Assembly (NCBI GenBank): GCA_018417955.1
Contig: JACTVC010000009.1
Span: forward strand, 186,001 to 250,000
Source of the DNA: Laccaria trichodermophora
Lineage: Eukaryota > Basidiomycota > Agaricomycetes > Agaricales > Hydnangiaceae
Direction of reading: 5' to 3'
Length of the DNA stretch: 64,000 nt
Part shown: in pieces, positions 37,855-49,740 of the stretch
Position numbering within the stretch: the first letter of the stretch is position 1
Layout: the number at the start of each line of letters is the position of its first letter
Notes under the pieces: generated by a model
Told to the model about the DNA's origin: nothing
The model's input: only the letters and a program-made list of their open reading frames with translations
Database searches by the model: none
Made by a program: the position numbers and the translations under genes

Positions 37855-39921
37855 ATGTCCCATACATCGGCTGCTAGTTATCTGGTCTGGTCGTTGATTA
37901 CCGCCATCGTACGTATTTTGGCCCCTAGAGTTCAATTATCTCTAATTGCCGTTGATCAGCTGGGAATTTTTCTTATATTTCACCTGTGGTCGTTTGACAG
38001 ATTCAAATGCTTGAAGTGAGCGCAATGCAGTGGTCAAGACCGTCTCTGATTTGTAGGATTATAGGTGGAACAGCGGGCCTTACTCGGGGGCGTTCAAACG
38101 TATCATGACAGTGCGCCCACATCATTTTTACATCATGCTACCTCTAACCAGCGCTGCAGTACTCATACATGTGTAGTATTCCGTTGATATTTGTATACGC
38201 GTTGGGCAACACCGTCATCAAGTACAGAGAGGGAATTATTATCCACCCGACCCTTGGAGGTACGAGTGTGGAACAAGTATGGGATGGCTCTGATCTTTCA
38301 CTAGCGATCCCAAAACCATATCAACTATGGGAGCCTGCGGCTAGACGTTCTATTTTCCCGTTGATGCTTATGTTCTCTTTTGCCTGGGGCCTGGAGATGT
38401 AAGCTTCCCTAATCGGCCATTGGCTTTCGTTTACTGATCAACAAATAGGGTTACGCATTTGGAAGGTAAAGGTCTGAATTCCCTGTCCTCGCAGATGAAT
38501 TGACACCCTTCTTTGAAGAACTCTGCTTCTGGCTCTTCCTAGTAAACTCAGGGTCAGCCCAGCAAGACTGGTTCAGAAGCTTGTATTTCAAGACATGGGT
38601 GGTTGGCTCATGCATAGCCGTCATATACATGCCCCTGGTCACAATCTTTACGAGACACGACCCTCTCGTGGTAAGTGGCGTCTCGTAATACAAATCCAAC
38701 TTCTGATTTCACCTGCAGAGCGAAGCCTATATGTTCTTGGCTGGGAGTCTCGGGAGTCTATCGTTAACATTATGGTTCACACCCATTCTGTTGGTATCAG
38801 TCATGCATATTCCTAATCATGGATACTGATCAAGCTATTTGTTGTCAGTTGGACGTTCCCTGCTTTCCTCAAGAATCTGGTAAGTACATGCCGTATCTCG
38901 AAATAATGCTGCTTACCACGAATATTTCTAGCGGCACGAAGGCGTTGACACTGGGACCATCGTACGCTTGACTAAATTCTCCGAGTTAAATGTATTGTTC
39001 GACAACTTGCTAGGAAATATTTGTTGCTCACGTCCCTCTTCACAGATGATTCGTGTTATCTTCCGTTTTCTTTTTATCATCCCAATTCTTATTCTCGGGG
39101 TTGATGGCGTGCGACCTCACCACCATATTAACGAGTCTGTATTCTGGACGGGTAAGATTCAAACAAGGCTCCCCATGGTTAAAAATTTATCTGAGATCGG
39201 TTAGATCTTCTGGTCATCCTGTCTGGCTTTGGTATTGCGGTATCTTCGGGCATCACTTTGGTGGTAGGTGGTAGTTGACTTTTCTTGTCAATTAGCCACT
39301 GACACTGCAACAATAGATCTTCTTCCCGCGATCCATCGAAGGCGAGATCGCAGCGCGAGATGCTTCCAAGGAACGCAAGCGAAGTCGATCCTTTGGCAGA
39401 ACGACGAGTGTGATGGACAACGACACCGCTGCCAAGAACATGTCCATGTCACAATTTTCGACCTACAGAAACGCGCCGGCCGAGAGTGCGGCAGGTGGCA
39501 CATACCTTCTCACATCTTCTCCAGTGAAGGCTGGATTCGACATGCAAAGCTACGATGGTCACACCGATGATGGTCTCCGGATGGGTGGCTCGTCGTTTCA
39601 GCATCACGGTGATAAGCTGTGGGATCGTGATGAGGCCAGAGATGTTCCTGCTGCTTTGCCTGCGATGAAACCGAATCGTAAAAGAGGAAGAGATGTGGAG
39701 CTAGGGGGAATCGAAGCCTTGACGGAAACTAACTTATCAATCCATAACCTCCGACTGTCAAACGTGAACCCTATGCTTCAGAATTTCACGTCCCCTATCG
39801 GTGTGTTCACCTTGGTCTCTTAAATATCTTCTTACCACTCATCTTCCCATCCCATGCAGATTTTGTGTATGCGAGTGAGGACCCACCTCAGCAATCGAGA
39901 TTAACTTTTAATCGCCGATAA
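37855..39921 (+). CDS. Multi-pass membrane protein of a basidiomycete family, copy B
   Basis: Paralogue of copy A. First exons 37855-37908 (54 nt, as in A), 37960-38015 and 38065-38110; the last begins after CATGCAG and ends with TAA at 39919-39921. Shared landmarks in order: SFDRFKCLKW, GAFKRIMTYSY, AIPKPYQLWEP, a 17-nt microexon (GGTTACGCATTTGGAAG) coding VTHLE, EELCFWLFLVNSGS, KTWVVGSCIAVIYMPLVTIF, MIRVIFRFLFIIPILILGVDG, SGFGIAVSSGITLV and IFFPRSIEGE. The polar tail has KERKRSRSFGRTTS and NLSIHNLRLSNVNP, ending FTSPIDFVYASEDPP. Seven hydrophobic helices are visible; function unknown. A near-identical fragment sits at 53.40-54.61 kb. Confidence 0.78.
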
Positions 39922-40162
39922 GCGACTTCGCACTCTTTTGCCTTTCGACTGGTCCCGTCGCACAATGTGTATGATAGGCTGTTCGTAGTGCACTTGCTTG
40001 GGCGTACTTCATAATTAGTTATTGTATTGACCACTGCACAGCCACAATTATAAGCAATTTTTGTGTTCTGGTCATGGCATCAATCGTCCACCCGTCTTTT
40101 GGTCTATCTCCGTCGGTCTCATCTGCGTCTTTGAGTCCGGGGTAGAAGAGGGTAGAAAGCAC

Positions 40163-40690
40163 ATGTGGTGCGGAGAGTCATCGGGCCTACAATCTGGAGG
40201 CTGCTGATCCCCAGATCTAGTAAACACATCTTGAACGCGCAAGTCTCTATCCGCGCACCATGTTGCAAACAATGGTACGACTGCGCTGAATGCCATGCCG
40301 AAGCGCAGACACATGCCTTAGCGAAAACGACGGAAATGGCGTTCATTTGCAAGAAATGCAAGAAAGCATTCCGGAAAGATATGTCTGTGTACGAGGAGAG
40401 TGATGAGTATTGTCCGCATTGCGACAATCATTATGTGAGTGTCTGATTTTCGTCCTTTTTCTCATACTTCAATTGGCATACTTAGGTGCTAGAGGCTAAG
40501 ACGCCTCATGCCGTAGTGGGGGTGGAGGGTGAAGATGCTAGGGTGGACGCTCGGTAGGTCATCATCTTTCTTGGGACATAGTCATCTCACGGCATTTTTT
40601 CCCCCCAGTATGCTCAAGGACGATCGTGTCAAGCAGGTAGAAAAGAGGTCCATCTTTGTGAGGGATGACTTTTCGGATATCCTTGGATGA
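40163..40690 (+). CDS. CHY-type zinc-finger protein
   Basis: Exons 40163-40167, 40221-40434, 40486-40553 and 40609-40690 encode 122 residues. The first exon is only five coding bases (ATG TG). The protein reads MCKHILNAQVSIRAPCCKQW, YDCAECHAEAQTHALAKT, MAFICKKCKKAFRKDM and DEYCPHCDNHYVLEAKTPH: paired CxxC, CC and CxxCH ligands of the CHY zinc finger. Yeast Hot13, of this fold, works in the mitochondrial intermembrane space oxidising Tim proteins and Mia40; the same role here is possible but not shown. A piece of its 3' flank recurs near 54.54-54.60 kb with the gene itself missing. Confidence 0.88.
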
Positions 40691-40939
40691 CGGATTGACC
40701 ACCTGTCGAATTAACACAATACGCTTTGTTGGATGAAATGCACCCTGAGCTCTGCTTCGCCTGTGATAAAGGTGGCCTGGACTCTCATCGACGTGGATCC
40801 ACAGGCTTCGTGACCTTCAAAAACTTCAAACTATGCCCTCAAAGCCCATCTGCAGGCGATCATGTCCGTGCAGATATGATATATATGACAATATCACATG
40901 AAGTTCTATTGAAGTCCATACTAAGGAACTAATGTTCGA

Positions 40940-42861
40940 GGTAGGGAATCAAGTTCGATGTGGGAAGCTAAAGGCGCTGGTGAAACGTCTGACTTGAGAA
41001 ACGTTATTCCCTGAGAGCAAAATATGAACTTGTGAGAAGTAAAGAAGTTGAAACAATCGAGGATGAGAATAGGAAGGAAACTGTACCAGCGCCAGCCTGG
41101 AACGATTCTGTAAGCGACCCCAGCGAACAGGGCAGCGGATGTTCCCCAACTCCACACGGCGCATAGCATCCGCATGTTTCGATATTTGGTGTTTGGAGCC
41201 TTCTTCCGCTATACATGGGCAATATTATCGCCGGATGGGACCCAAAGTGCAGTCGTCCTGAAAATGCGATCTTTGATGGTCATAAAGTACGCGTATTGCT
41301 GGATGGTGAACACAAAGCTGACGTTGGAATCATACTTCTGGCGCGACCATAGCCTGAAGATGATGGTGGTGTAAACGATGGATGGGACGGCGAAGAAGCA
41401 GTTAAACCACAAAACGAGGTTCGGGCTGACCCATGGCAGCGGATGTATAAAAAAACGTTGTGCTCATGTAGCAGATCTTCCGGATAACGCTTAGGTTTGA
41501 CTTTCAGAAACTGCAGGTGGTGAGAGGGGTGGAAGAGCCGGAGCACCAACGCATCTGCTGTGAGAAGCAAGCCGCAGGAGTGTCCGGCGAGATGCCACAA
41601 GCGAGAGCGAGGGAAATATACTTAAGTGTCCATCCACGCGTGACTGCGTAAAATCCTGCATGGCGTCCTCAGAGTGTCCAATCTCGGCTGTCCCTCTAAC
41701 TTCGACCAATGCTTCACGACGGTAGAGGGCATTACTGCCAACGCACTTAGAAGCTCCGAAACGATATCGATTGACTTATACAATGCGATAGAAGAACTTG
41801 ACCCATTTGCAAGGATGGAAGAATTGAGGCGACTGGATAATGGTGATTTTAGGATTCCACTTCATTTACAGAAGCGTCTCCGATAAGGAATCCTGACGAG
41901 GACAAAAATTGGCGTCGAAAATGACGAAAAAGTCACCAGTCGTGCGAGGAAATGTGTATCGCAGGTTTCTGGCTGTCTTGAGGTATGGTCTATTGTCCCG
42001 CGTAATACAATTGAAGCCATGATGGGTTGCAAGTCGCTTGGCGGTGTCGAGACCACCACCGCCGAGTACCCAGACCTTGAAATTGGGGTCATCTCGTTTC
42101 GAGACACTTGTACGTGTTCTCGAGAACTTCGAGAGACTCTTTACAACAAGGAAGATAAATGTCGACGAGAAGGTGGTTACTTGTAGACGAGTTTTCTGCA
42201 AGTATTCTTTTGTGTTGCTCTGGGTCGAAGTCTCTGCTATAGTAGCAAGACAGGTGCAAAGGAGATAACACTGGATGAAAGCCACAAAAACCCCATACTA
42301 GAAAGAGGAATGTTATATAATCAAGAGACATTCACAAATGTTCAAAATAACACTCACCACAAAAAATATTTAGTCTCCAGGCTCACGAAAAACCACATGC
42401 CAGTGCCTACGGAAACGCTCCAACACGGAAAGGTTCCCAACGTGTACGAAGGAATTCCATTAACGCTTTGGTGAGCCAATCAAGATGATCGTTTTACCTG
42501 CGAGTCTGGGCATCTGTCAAGCATCTGTCGGAGGTCTTGGGAAGGATGAGTTTTGATTTGTCGGTTCTTTACCTGCGAGTCTGGGCATCTGTCGGAGGGC
42601 TTGAAAGAATGAGTTTTGATCTGTCGGCCAGAACCACAATTGCAGGCGGGCTGGTGCCGCTCGGGTCAGTTTTGAAAAAATTCCACCATCGCGTTCTAGA
42701 CCCCGATACAAGTGTTTGGGACGTCGAAAGTATGGGGCCAGCAGAGGGGCAGCTACAGTGGGAGAAGCTTCTTCAACAGTAAAAGCAGGTCGGGTGAAAT
42801 CAGGAGTAGAAGGCTGAGGGCCAGGGGGTGGTGGCCTGAAATCGAGCGGAACGCAATTCAT
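40940..42861 (-). pseudogene. Broken GT2 cellulose-synthase-like glycosyltransferase
   Basis: Read on the minus strand from MNCVPLDFRPPPPGPQPS (42861). Pieces in order: a Pro-rich N-terminus; a first membrane pair (FPCWSVSVGTGMWFFVSLET, FFLWYGVFVAFIQCYLL); the catalytic region VDIYLPCCKESLEVLENTYK; DDPNFKVWVLGGGGLDTAKR; GDFFVIFDANFCPR; then FSQQMRWCSGS in a shifted frame; and the C-terminal helices LVLWFNCFFAVPSIVYTTII, FTIQQYAYFMTIKDRIF and YRNMRMLCAVWSWG. At least three frame changes and a stop (after DNIAHV) break it. The usual DDGG reads GGGG and DAD reads DAN, so catalytic aspartates are lost too. A tandem duplication disrupts the N-terminal part. The original gene likely made a cell-wall beta-glucan. 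Confidence 0.8.
42495..42620. repeat. Imperfect tandem duplication of about 55-60 bp
   Basis: The words ACCTGCGAGTCTGGGCATCT followed by GTC, then GATGAGTTTTGAT or AATGAGTTTTGAT and TGTCGG, occur twice, starting near 42497 and 42571. The first copy also doubles GCATCTGTC internally. It lies inside the N-terminal part of the GT2 pseudogene. Confidence 0.7.
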
Positions 42862-43173
42862 CTTCCTTCAGGTCGTTGTGTTTGGTTAACCTGCTCTTGG
42901 AGTTGTTCACGTTGCCGCTCCACCGCGTAAAGGTCCTCGTCAAGCAACTTTCACTTGGTACGTACCTCAGGATTATTTATCCCAGTGCGTGATATCGATG
43001 TTTGCGCTCAGCAGGTAATTGTCAACAAATCGGCAGCGGAAGAGGAGGAAAAGGGCGAGCTGGTGAGTTCAATGTCGAGATCGTCGAACCAAGCTCACGG
43101 GTAACGTACAATCCAGCCACCGAACTTCATTCCCCACCTCGATACTTGCGCCACTTTACCCAAAGCCATCCCT

Positions 43174-44510
43174 AATGCCACGCTTAACAACACTCATCTT
43201 ATTTGGAGCAACAAATCAAAAATTCGGAGCCGATACTCATACCACTCTTGATCTGCTGTCCAAAAAGCTTGACTCAAGTTGTGTCGTTATACAGATTAGG
43301 GGAGTTGGTGTTTCGCCAGTTGAGGATGACAGGTGTGCAAACCTGTTCATTATATCCCTGTTCTAATCACTGGCAGAGAAGACAGAGATACCGATATCTC
43401 CCATCCATTTTTTCTTTCCTCCTTCGTCGATATGTAAACTTTTATGATTCCATTGTTGGAACATCTGTTGGTGAGTCCTGAGATAATCAACTTTCTGTTT
43501 TAGACTCACCAAGTGTGCTGATCAGCGGAGCGGATTGCATTGGCATGGTCACGAACTTCGGCCAAGACGGAGGTAAGGTTGCTTGGTGGGCACATATAGT
43601 CAGTTATTCATCTTGTTTGTGAAGATGAAGATCGTGGCAGGTAGCTCACGGGGGGGTTTTTCTGCTCAGCTGGTGGGGATGTTACTATCATGTTCTACAT
43701 TGATTTTTCTGACTTCTTCTAGTTTTCCCAAGTAGTGAATGACTGGGGGTTTGCACACGACTATCCACTCGACCTAGCCGAAGCAAAATCAATGATAGAG
43801 GCTGGCAAACGCCCACCAGCAGGGACCACCATAGGCCAAAGGAACATGTGAGATTTTTTCCTCATAGATTTTTTTTTCACATCTAAAACAGTTCAAAATC
43901 AGTGAGCGACTATATGCCCTTGATCCTGTGGGAAGCATGGGCTTACAACGCTTGTTCTCAAGAAGCTCAACACCTCTCAGCTTCTTGGGCTACAGAGTGA
44001 CCGACCTTCCCCCCAACATCAATTTCACGTGGGTCATTCTGATGGCGTCGGAGAGTGCAAAACACTTTACTCCCAATCTCTTTGCCACACTACCTCAAGG
44101 CAACAATGGGTTGCGGCAGGTATGAGTTGCAGCAGGTATGAGTTGCAGCATGTCTCATTTTTATCCTTCCCAGGTTTGGTTTGAAGGTGTCCATGGTGAT
44201 GCATGGGAACCGTCGTTTTTGTCAAAACATGTTCTAGCTCTCGTTCTGGGCGACTTACACCAGGCAGGGCTAGATATTCCAGATTTGGTAGATGTATGGG
44301 CTGATGCCCCCCCATCTGCTGAGACCACATGGACAATGTGGTTGATGCGGGCATTCAAGAAGCCAAGAGCGGTCCTGCAGGGAACAAACCAATTCCGGCA
44401 CCAGACATTAACAGAACGCGACTTCCTCGTACACCCGCTTCTTCCCGTATCTTTGGAGGAAAATGCTGCTAGGGTCCAGCTGGGCCTGCCAGCCCTGGAG
44501 GTACATTGAA
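43174..44510 (+). pseudogene. Broken DUF2235 alpha/beta-hydrolase-like gene, copy 1
   Basis: The start LTTLILFGATNQKFGADT recalls the LxxFDGTxNxFxxDNTN opening of DUF2235 proteins (Tle1-like hydrolases) with a damaged DGT. Later pieces, in changing frames, are DWGFAHDYPLDLAEAKSMIE, SMGLQRLFSRSSTPLSFLGY and FTWVILMASESAKHFTPNLF, then VWFEGVHGDAWEPSFLSKHV, matching the family's VWFxGxHxDVGG with the Gly-Gly lost. Intron ends remain visible around 43850-43900 and 44120-44175. Frame breaks and a missing nucleophile region (GxSRG) argue for a decayed gene. Confidence 0.6.
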
Positions 44511-44724
44511 TAGAATGTAGAAACTTAGAAACCCATGCCATGTATTGTCAACGATAGAATTCGCATGCAAGGTCAGCTACTTCTAGTGAACAGATCATTC
44601 ATCAACTGGTTGTGGACCGAACTTGTTGCATTGACAGGTGGATATTCAAAATCGCTAAAGTCTTATTCTACTGAAATTCGCATTCATCCATTCGTATCCA
44701 TCCATTCATATGTGTGGCAGTTAG

Positions 44725-45843
44725 TCAACGTTGCAACTTGTCGGAAGCGACCCAGGAAACTAGAGAGTGGAAGAGATGAAAAGGAGGTAAATGATGAATC
44801 GTTTCACAGGCAGGATGATGGAGAATGGATGGCTCGTGGGTTATGGGTTTGGGTGGAGTGGCATTGGATAGGTTATGATTCGTGGTAGATCGTGGTGGTG
44901 ATTGGCTGTCATTGTGAACAACGTAAACCTGGTTTTGCAGCGCAGCGGGCCCACCGGCGCAGGCACTGCTGCTAGATAATGGACGAAGAAAAGAGGCAGG
45001 TTTGGGATTGAGGCGACCATGTTCTCCCGTCGTGAAGGGTGCAGCAGCGTATGACGACGGCCGACCTAATTGACTAACGGGTTGGTCAGAAGACGATTGG
45101 TTACTGCTTCCATGGGGGGGGAAGGGGGACACAGCCAGATACACGGGGTTGTCACCCTTCTTGTACTGCTTCTTGACAGACAGGGCGGACAACAATATGC
45201 AATAAACAATCCAACAGCCAAACCACCAATACGGAAACCAATAGCAACGATTGGTTTCGCTCCGTTGGAACTGTAGATCTAGCTTCAGAACATCAAGGAG
45301 GGGGTCACATTATCACTCACGCGTTCGTGGTAACATTACCGGCAAGACATCTAGAGGCCTTTCCTTGACCGTTATGTAGGAGCCTAACCTTGGCAGTGCA
45401 CACCTCTGCTAGGTGAGGAATTGACGACCTGCAAAAAGAGGACACATTGTCAGCATATTCTAATGACTAGCCAGAATCATCATACCGATGGCTCACAGGT
45501 GTAGAGGTCGTTTCCGATGTCCCCCGCGCATAAACTAGAAATGAGCTGGGTCAAATAGGTCAGGACTTTGCCACAAGGGTTGAGGTGGGAAACCAACGTA
45601 ACGCGATGCGATGCGGCGCACGGTATGCCAGAAATCCCCCACTAGTGTTGCCGCGCAAGGTAAGGTGAAAAGTCTTTCACCACCCTTCGTCTCCCTTACA
45701 TAACTGACAAAGTGTACCTCCTCCCACTGGCAGTGTAGCACAGTGGGTGGGCCACCATATTCTTCCGGCGCATTTGCCTTGTTATCCAACCATGAACCAA
45801 CTGTCTGACTCTTGGAAATGCTTGTAGGCTGGGAGATGGACAT
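44725..45843 (-). CDS. Possible single-pass membrane protein, gene state uncertain
   Basis: On the minus strand a reading from MSISQPTSISKSQTVGSWLD (45843) has a Cys-containing region (LHCQWEEVHFVSYVRETKGG, LCAGDIGNDLYTCEPS), then a hydrophobic stretch IVAIGFRIGGLAVGLLIAYC near 45.19-45.25 kb, then a Ser/Pro-rich cytosolic tail (SSNQSSSDQPVSQLGRPSSY, QNQVYVVHNDSQS). This matches the plan of many basidiomycete secreted-domain/one-helix/disordered-tail proteins. The helix and the tail lie in different frames, so either an intron or a frameshift joins them. It sits among pseudogenes and may itself be decayed. Confidence 0.4.
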
Positions 45844-46129
45844 GCTTTCATTTAGTCTCTGTAGAGGGTCGCGTAGATTCGCATAGCACCAGCTAGAAAA
45901 ACGGGATCTGCATAGAACTAGGTAAAATTCTCATTTCTACTCAACCAAAACACCTTGCCAGATGCAATACTGGACAGCCATGTATCTTCTGGTACTGCGT
46001 GACGTCTCGGGCACAAATTTGACACTACCCAGTGCTGGTGTGCTGTCTCAGCGACTTGAGCACAGTCAACGAGTGTGTATTAATGCAGTGGGTGCAGAGC
46101 GCAGCGATCAGTTGAATCCTGGCTAACAG

Positions 46130-47745
46130 GGTAAGGTGAGGCTGTACAGCCCCAGAGAGGCCAAGAGCGACAAAACGACGTTCCGGAAGATATGAACACA
46201 CTCGAAAGACTTGATCCGTTGTCTGAAGCTGCTAGATTCGAAATGCCTTTGAACGCCAATAGAAAAGCGGCAATCTATAAGTAACATCAGTTGAATGAAT
46301 GATTGGAGTAGAGGGGTTAAGAAACAAACCGTCATGTAAACCATAATGCACGCAAACCCAATCATAGCGAGCATTTAAACCCACTTCGATCCTTGAGGTC
46401 GGTTACCGAATGACAGGATGAAACACATGGCAAGAAGGCCAAGGTAGCAGTAGTTGATGACGACATTGAAAATGTGGATGTCCTTGAGGTTGAACGTCGG
46501 GTCTTCCATCGCATCCGAGAGGATGTTGAAAAGCGATGTCATAGTTGGCCTAAGGGTGGTTGGGTTAGTTAGTTGGCTCACCTGAAGAGAAAAAAAAAGC
46601 GGAAATGCACCAAAGCAAGCGAAGAGAAAATGAGGTTGAACACTTGATAGAACACCTCGATGTGGATCCAAAACTTACGTATAAATGCGTGGAAGGACCA
46701 GTAGAGGTAGTGAAAGTGAAAGATACTATGTAGGGCGGCAAAGAAAGAACCGTTGAGCCAGCGTCGACGCTGAGAGATTGGCTCTGGCACCTAAAGAATT
46801 TAGGTTAGGTCAGTTTTGCCTATAGACGCGTGGTGGAGAAGAACGTGCTTGGTCCGGTACATCTGTTATGGCATACGCTGACTTCGTAGTGCAAGATCCA
46901 CGATCCACCTCGCCTCGATACCAATTCCCAGCACAGGATCTAGCGAAAAATGATGAGGAGTAGTGAGTCATAGCGAACGAAGAAAAAAAAGGCGTACTCA
47001 AGCCTTAGCAAGATACATATTGGCAGTGAAGATGTTGGCGCCAGCACCGTGCTTGGATAACATCAGCAAATACGAACCCAAGAAATACATCTGCAAGGGC
47101 CGCTCTCCCACCGAGCCATTCTAAGGTGCGATGAACCAGTAGGCACTGAAAGCACCAGGAAGCACCGTGAACTACCGAAACACAGATTCCCTGCATTCAC
47201 ATATGAGAGGAAGCGAGCAGACTCAAGAGGGTAAGGTGCATACAAAGGTTTATCAAGGATGTTAGACATTTGTATTCAAAGTTTTGAGCCGCGACTAAAA
47301 AAACAAAAAGCATCAGCCAATTCACACAAGCAAAGCAAGACTAGGACACAAACCTAGGGAATTGATCAAATTCTGCCCAAACTTTCCCGTGAGCGCCACA
47401 ATCTCCCCACAAGCACCACCAACATTCAAGTTGATATTGAAGGCTCACCACAGATGGTATATCGACGTCAGGCGGGCGTAGTTTCCACATCCAAGGGGGA
47501 CACACACATTGGGCTGGAGAATGGTGCCAAAGGCATTAAAGAACCACCGATGGGAGTTGATCTTCTTCTGGTTCTTCTCCTTAAGGCAGAAGATCATTTG
47601 CACAGGGAGGGTGCCGCGCTCTGCGCCTTCAATGTTCATCAAGGGGGTTACTGAGACTGGAAGGTTATCAGTGATGTGTGAGATAGGCATGAAAAGAGGT
47701 GTGGTTACTTTGGGTCGTGTACTCGTAGATATGAGCCATAACACC
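46130..47745 (-). pseudogene. Broken chitin synthase (GT2)
   Basis: Minus-strand pieces in family order: [105 protein letters not shown] followed by RWLNGSFFAALHS, with QRRRW intact, AFIRKFWIHIEVFYQVFNLI, FNLKDIHIFNVVINYCYLGL, FILSFGNRPQGSKW. A TAA stop follows GSKWV where relatives continue into LAMIGFA, and that continuation is present right after the stop. Frame shifts are also needed around VLPGAFSAY (near 47.1-47.2 kb) and after LQPNVCVPL. The N-terminal region with the UDP-binding part is missing. It has class I-III-like motifs. Confidence 0.8.
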
Positions 47746-48047
47746 CCTTATCCCAACTTTGTTCTATCAACCGATGAGTGAGCAAGAGTTTCAAATGAAT
47801 ATAATATCCCACCGCCACCCAAAGGAAACTGGGGCGAAAGTGGGCGCACTTGTCTCGATGGGCATTTTAGAGCAATCATTTGACATCCACTGAGTCTTCC
47901 GCCCGACATGCTGGAGCCAGTAATGGCAAAGTGGGTGAGGGAGGCGCAAGGTGCAGCTGCTGAAGTGGAGATTGCATCGGTGAAGGCGCTGAGGTTGCAG
48001 CATCCATCTCGTGCGAATAAGGCGAGGCCAGGCTTAAAGGAGCACAT

Positions 48048-48728
48048 TCATCTCATACGGCGGAAAGAGTTGAGCCTGATGAGCTTGAGCCCGTCGGCGT
48101 GGAACATTATCCTTGTTTCGCGTTGGAAGCATTCACGGATCATCCAGCGCAGCGGGATGCGTGCTGATACTGATTTAGCTCCATTTGCCACTGATGGTGG
48201 TCAATGTTCAGAACAAGGATTGATGAGAGCCATAATGTGGCCATGGGTGGTGGGCGCACCAGAACCGCCACCCACGTCTGTATCATCAGAAATGAGCATA
48301 GAAGCAACAGATAAGAGAGAATACAGACCACAATGGCATCCAGTGAGCCAAACCTGCAGTACACACAACCCCTCTAAGCACTGGATGCAAAGACGAAACC
48401 GCCAACGCACCTTATTAACATCCGTTGGCTTGAGCTCTCAACGCCATACTGCCTCTCGAGGGCGTGTAACCTAGATTTGCTAGGATGTGGACCAGCCTTT
48501 TGCTTAATGAGCTCAACGTGCTGATCGGTCATGCTGAGTCTTTTCATCCTCATTGGGCCGGTGCCAGAGGTTGGCTTTGAACTTTGCGTGGCGTTCGTCT
48601 AGGGAGACGACATGTCGGAATGTGTAGACGATGGTGTTTGAAGTTGTGAATGGGGGGTGGCGGGGGATAAGACCTGTGGTATCACATCTCTCCGTCCAAA
48701 AATCGCCCCCATATGGCACCGTTTGCAA
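48048..48728 (-). pseudogene. Truncated DUF2235 hydrolase-like gene, copy 2
   Basis: Reads VPYGGDFWTERCDTTGLIPR, FTTSNTIVYTFRHVVSLDER and AKFKANLWHRPNEDE, then, after a frame change near 48550, EDQHVEL-like text and an exon ending MLIR, then VWLTGCHCDVGGGSV spliced across two still-valid introns, ANGAKSVSARIPLRWMIREC and MFHADGLKLIRLN, stop at 48048. This is the C-terminal half of a fungal DUF2235 protein. The N-terminal part with the DGT and GxSRG motifs is gone; the break lies next to the transposon remnant. Confidence 0.7.
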
Positions 48729-48764
48729 GCGCAGGGGGCACCCCGCTTACCATGTACGTTATCC

Positions 48765-49740
48765 TGAAGTATCTTAAATTCTGGACTGATAGACCCTACG
48801 GCTTTTCAAGAACTTTATACCGAAGCTTCAAGACCATCTATTGGGACGACTAATGGGCCGTGCCTTTGATGGTGACACTCATGAAGAGTTTACTGACGAC
48901 GATAGAAACTCTATCCGCTTCATCGGAGGCAGGATTTATTCCATACAAACATGCCAGATCTACTACACAAGCTACGACCTACAGCGGCAGTGCGACACAG
49001 TCAACACCCTCTTGCGCACCCAGATATTATGCTGCGTTCTCCTGTGACTGAAGAAGAAGCTAAGCCCTACTGGTATGCGCGGGTTATTGGAGTTTACCAT
49101 GCCAACATTTGGGCCGAGAACGCGGCAATTCCAGGTGGCAGAAATCCCAGGCGCATGGATTTCCTTTGAATTCGCTGGTTTGGTGATGAACCAGGATACT
49201 GCTCCGGATTCCGCAGAGCACGCCTGCCCAAAATTGGTTTTATGTAATCCACAGACGAATTTGCCTTCAGTTTTGTTGACCCCGCAAATGTTATTAGCGG
49301 ATGTCATTTGATTCCGGCCTTCAACGCTGGCCCGAGTGCTGACCTCCTTCCTCATCATAGCATAGCTCGTTGTCCCAATCCGGAGGATGTAGAAGACTGG
49401 TTAAACTTCTACGTAAATATGTGAGTGGCTCCAGATCAAATGTCCCGTTTTGAATCTGTCACTGAAACGAAGGGATTGCCAGCCTGAGCTTTGTTGATCG
49501 AGACATGGTTATGCGCCATTATGGTGGCGGAATTGGTCGCCTGAATAACACCCCACTCCAGCAAACCCATGGATCAGATCCTCTCGACCCGAACTCTGAT
49601 GAAATGGCCGTGGACGAAGATGAGGATGGCGATAGTGAGGACATGAGTGGCGGAGAGCCGGAAATAGGCATAGGCGATGAAGAGGGTGGAGGTGGGGAGT
49701 ATGACATCGATGAAGACGACTACGACAACTCTGACTATGA
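48765..49740 (+). mobile_element. Remnant of a Plavaka-like DNA transposon, 3' coding part
   Basis: Translated pieces follow the C-terminal region of Plavaka-type proteins: LLGRLMGRAFDGDTHEEFTD, RIYSIQTCQIYYTSYDLQRQ, then after a frameshift HPDIMLRSP, KPYWYARVIGVYHANIWAE, MDFL-stop-IRWFGDEPGY, FRRARLPKIGFM-stop-STDEF, SFVDPANVISGCHLIPAFN, NPEDVEDWLNFYVN, and finally FVDRDMVMRHYGGGIG with an acidic DED-rich tail. Two in-frame stops and one frameshift show that it is dead. No terminal inverted repeats or target duplications were found within the remnant, so the element is also truncated. Confidence 0.75.
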
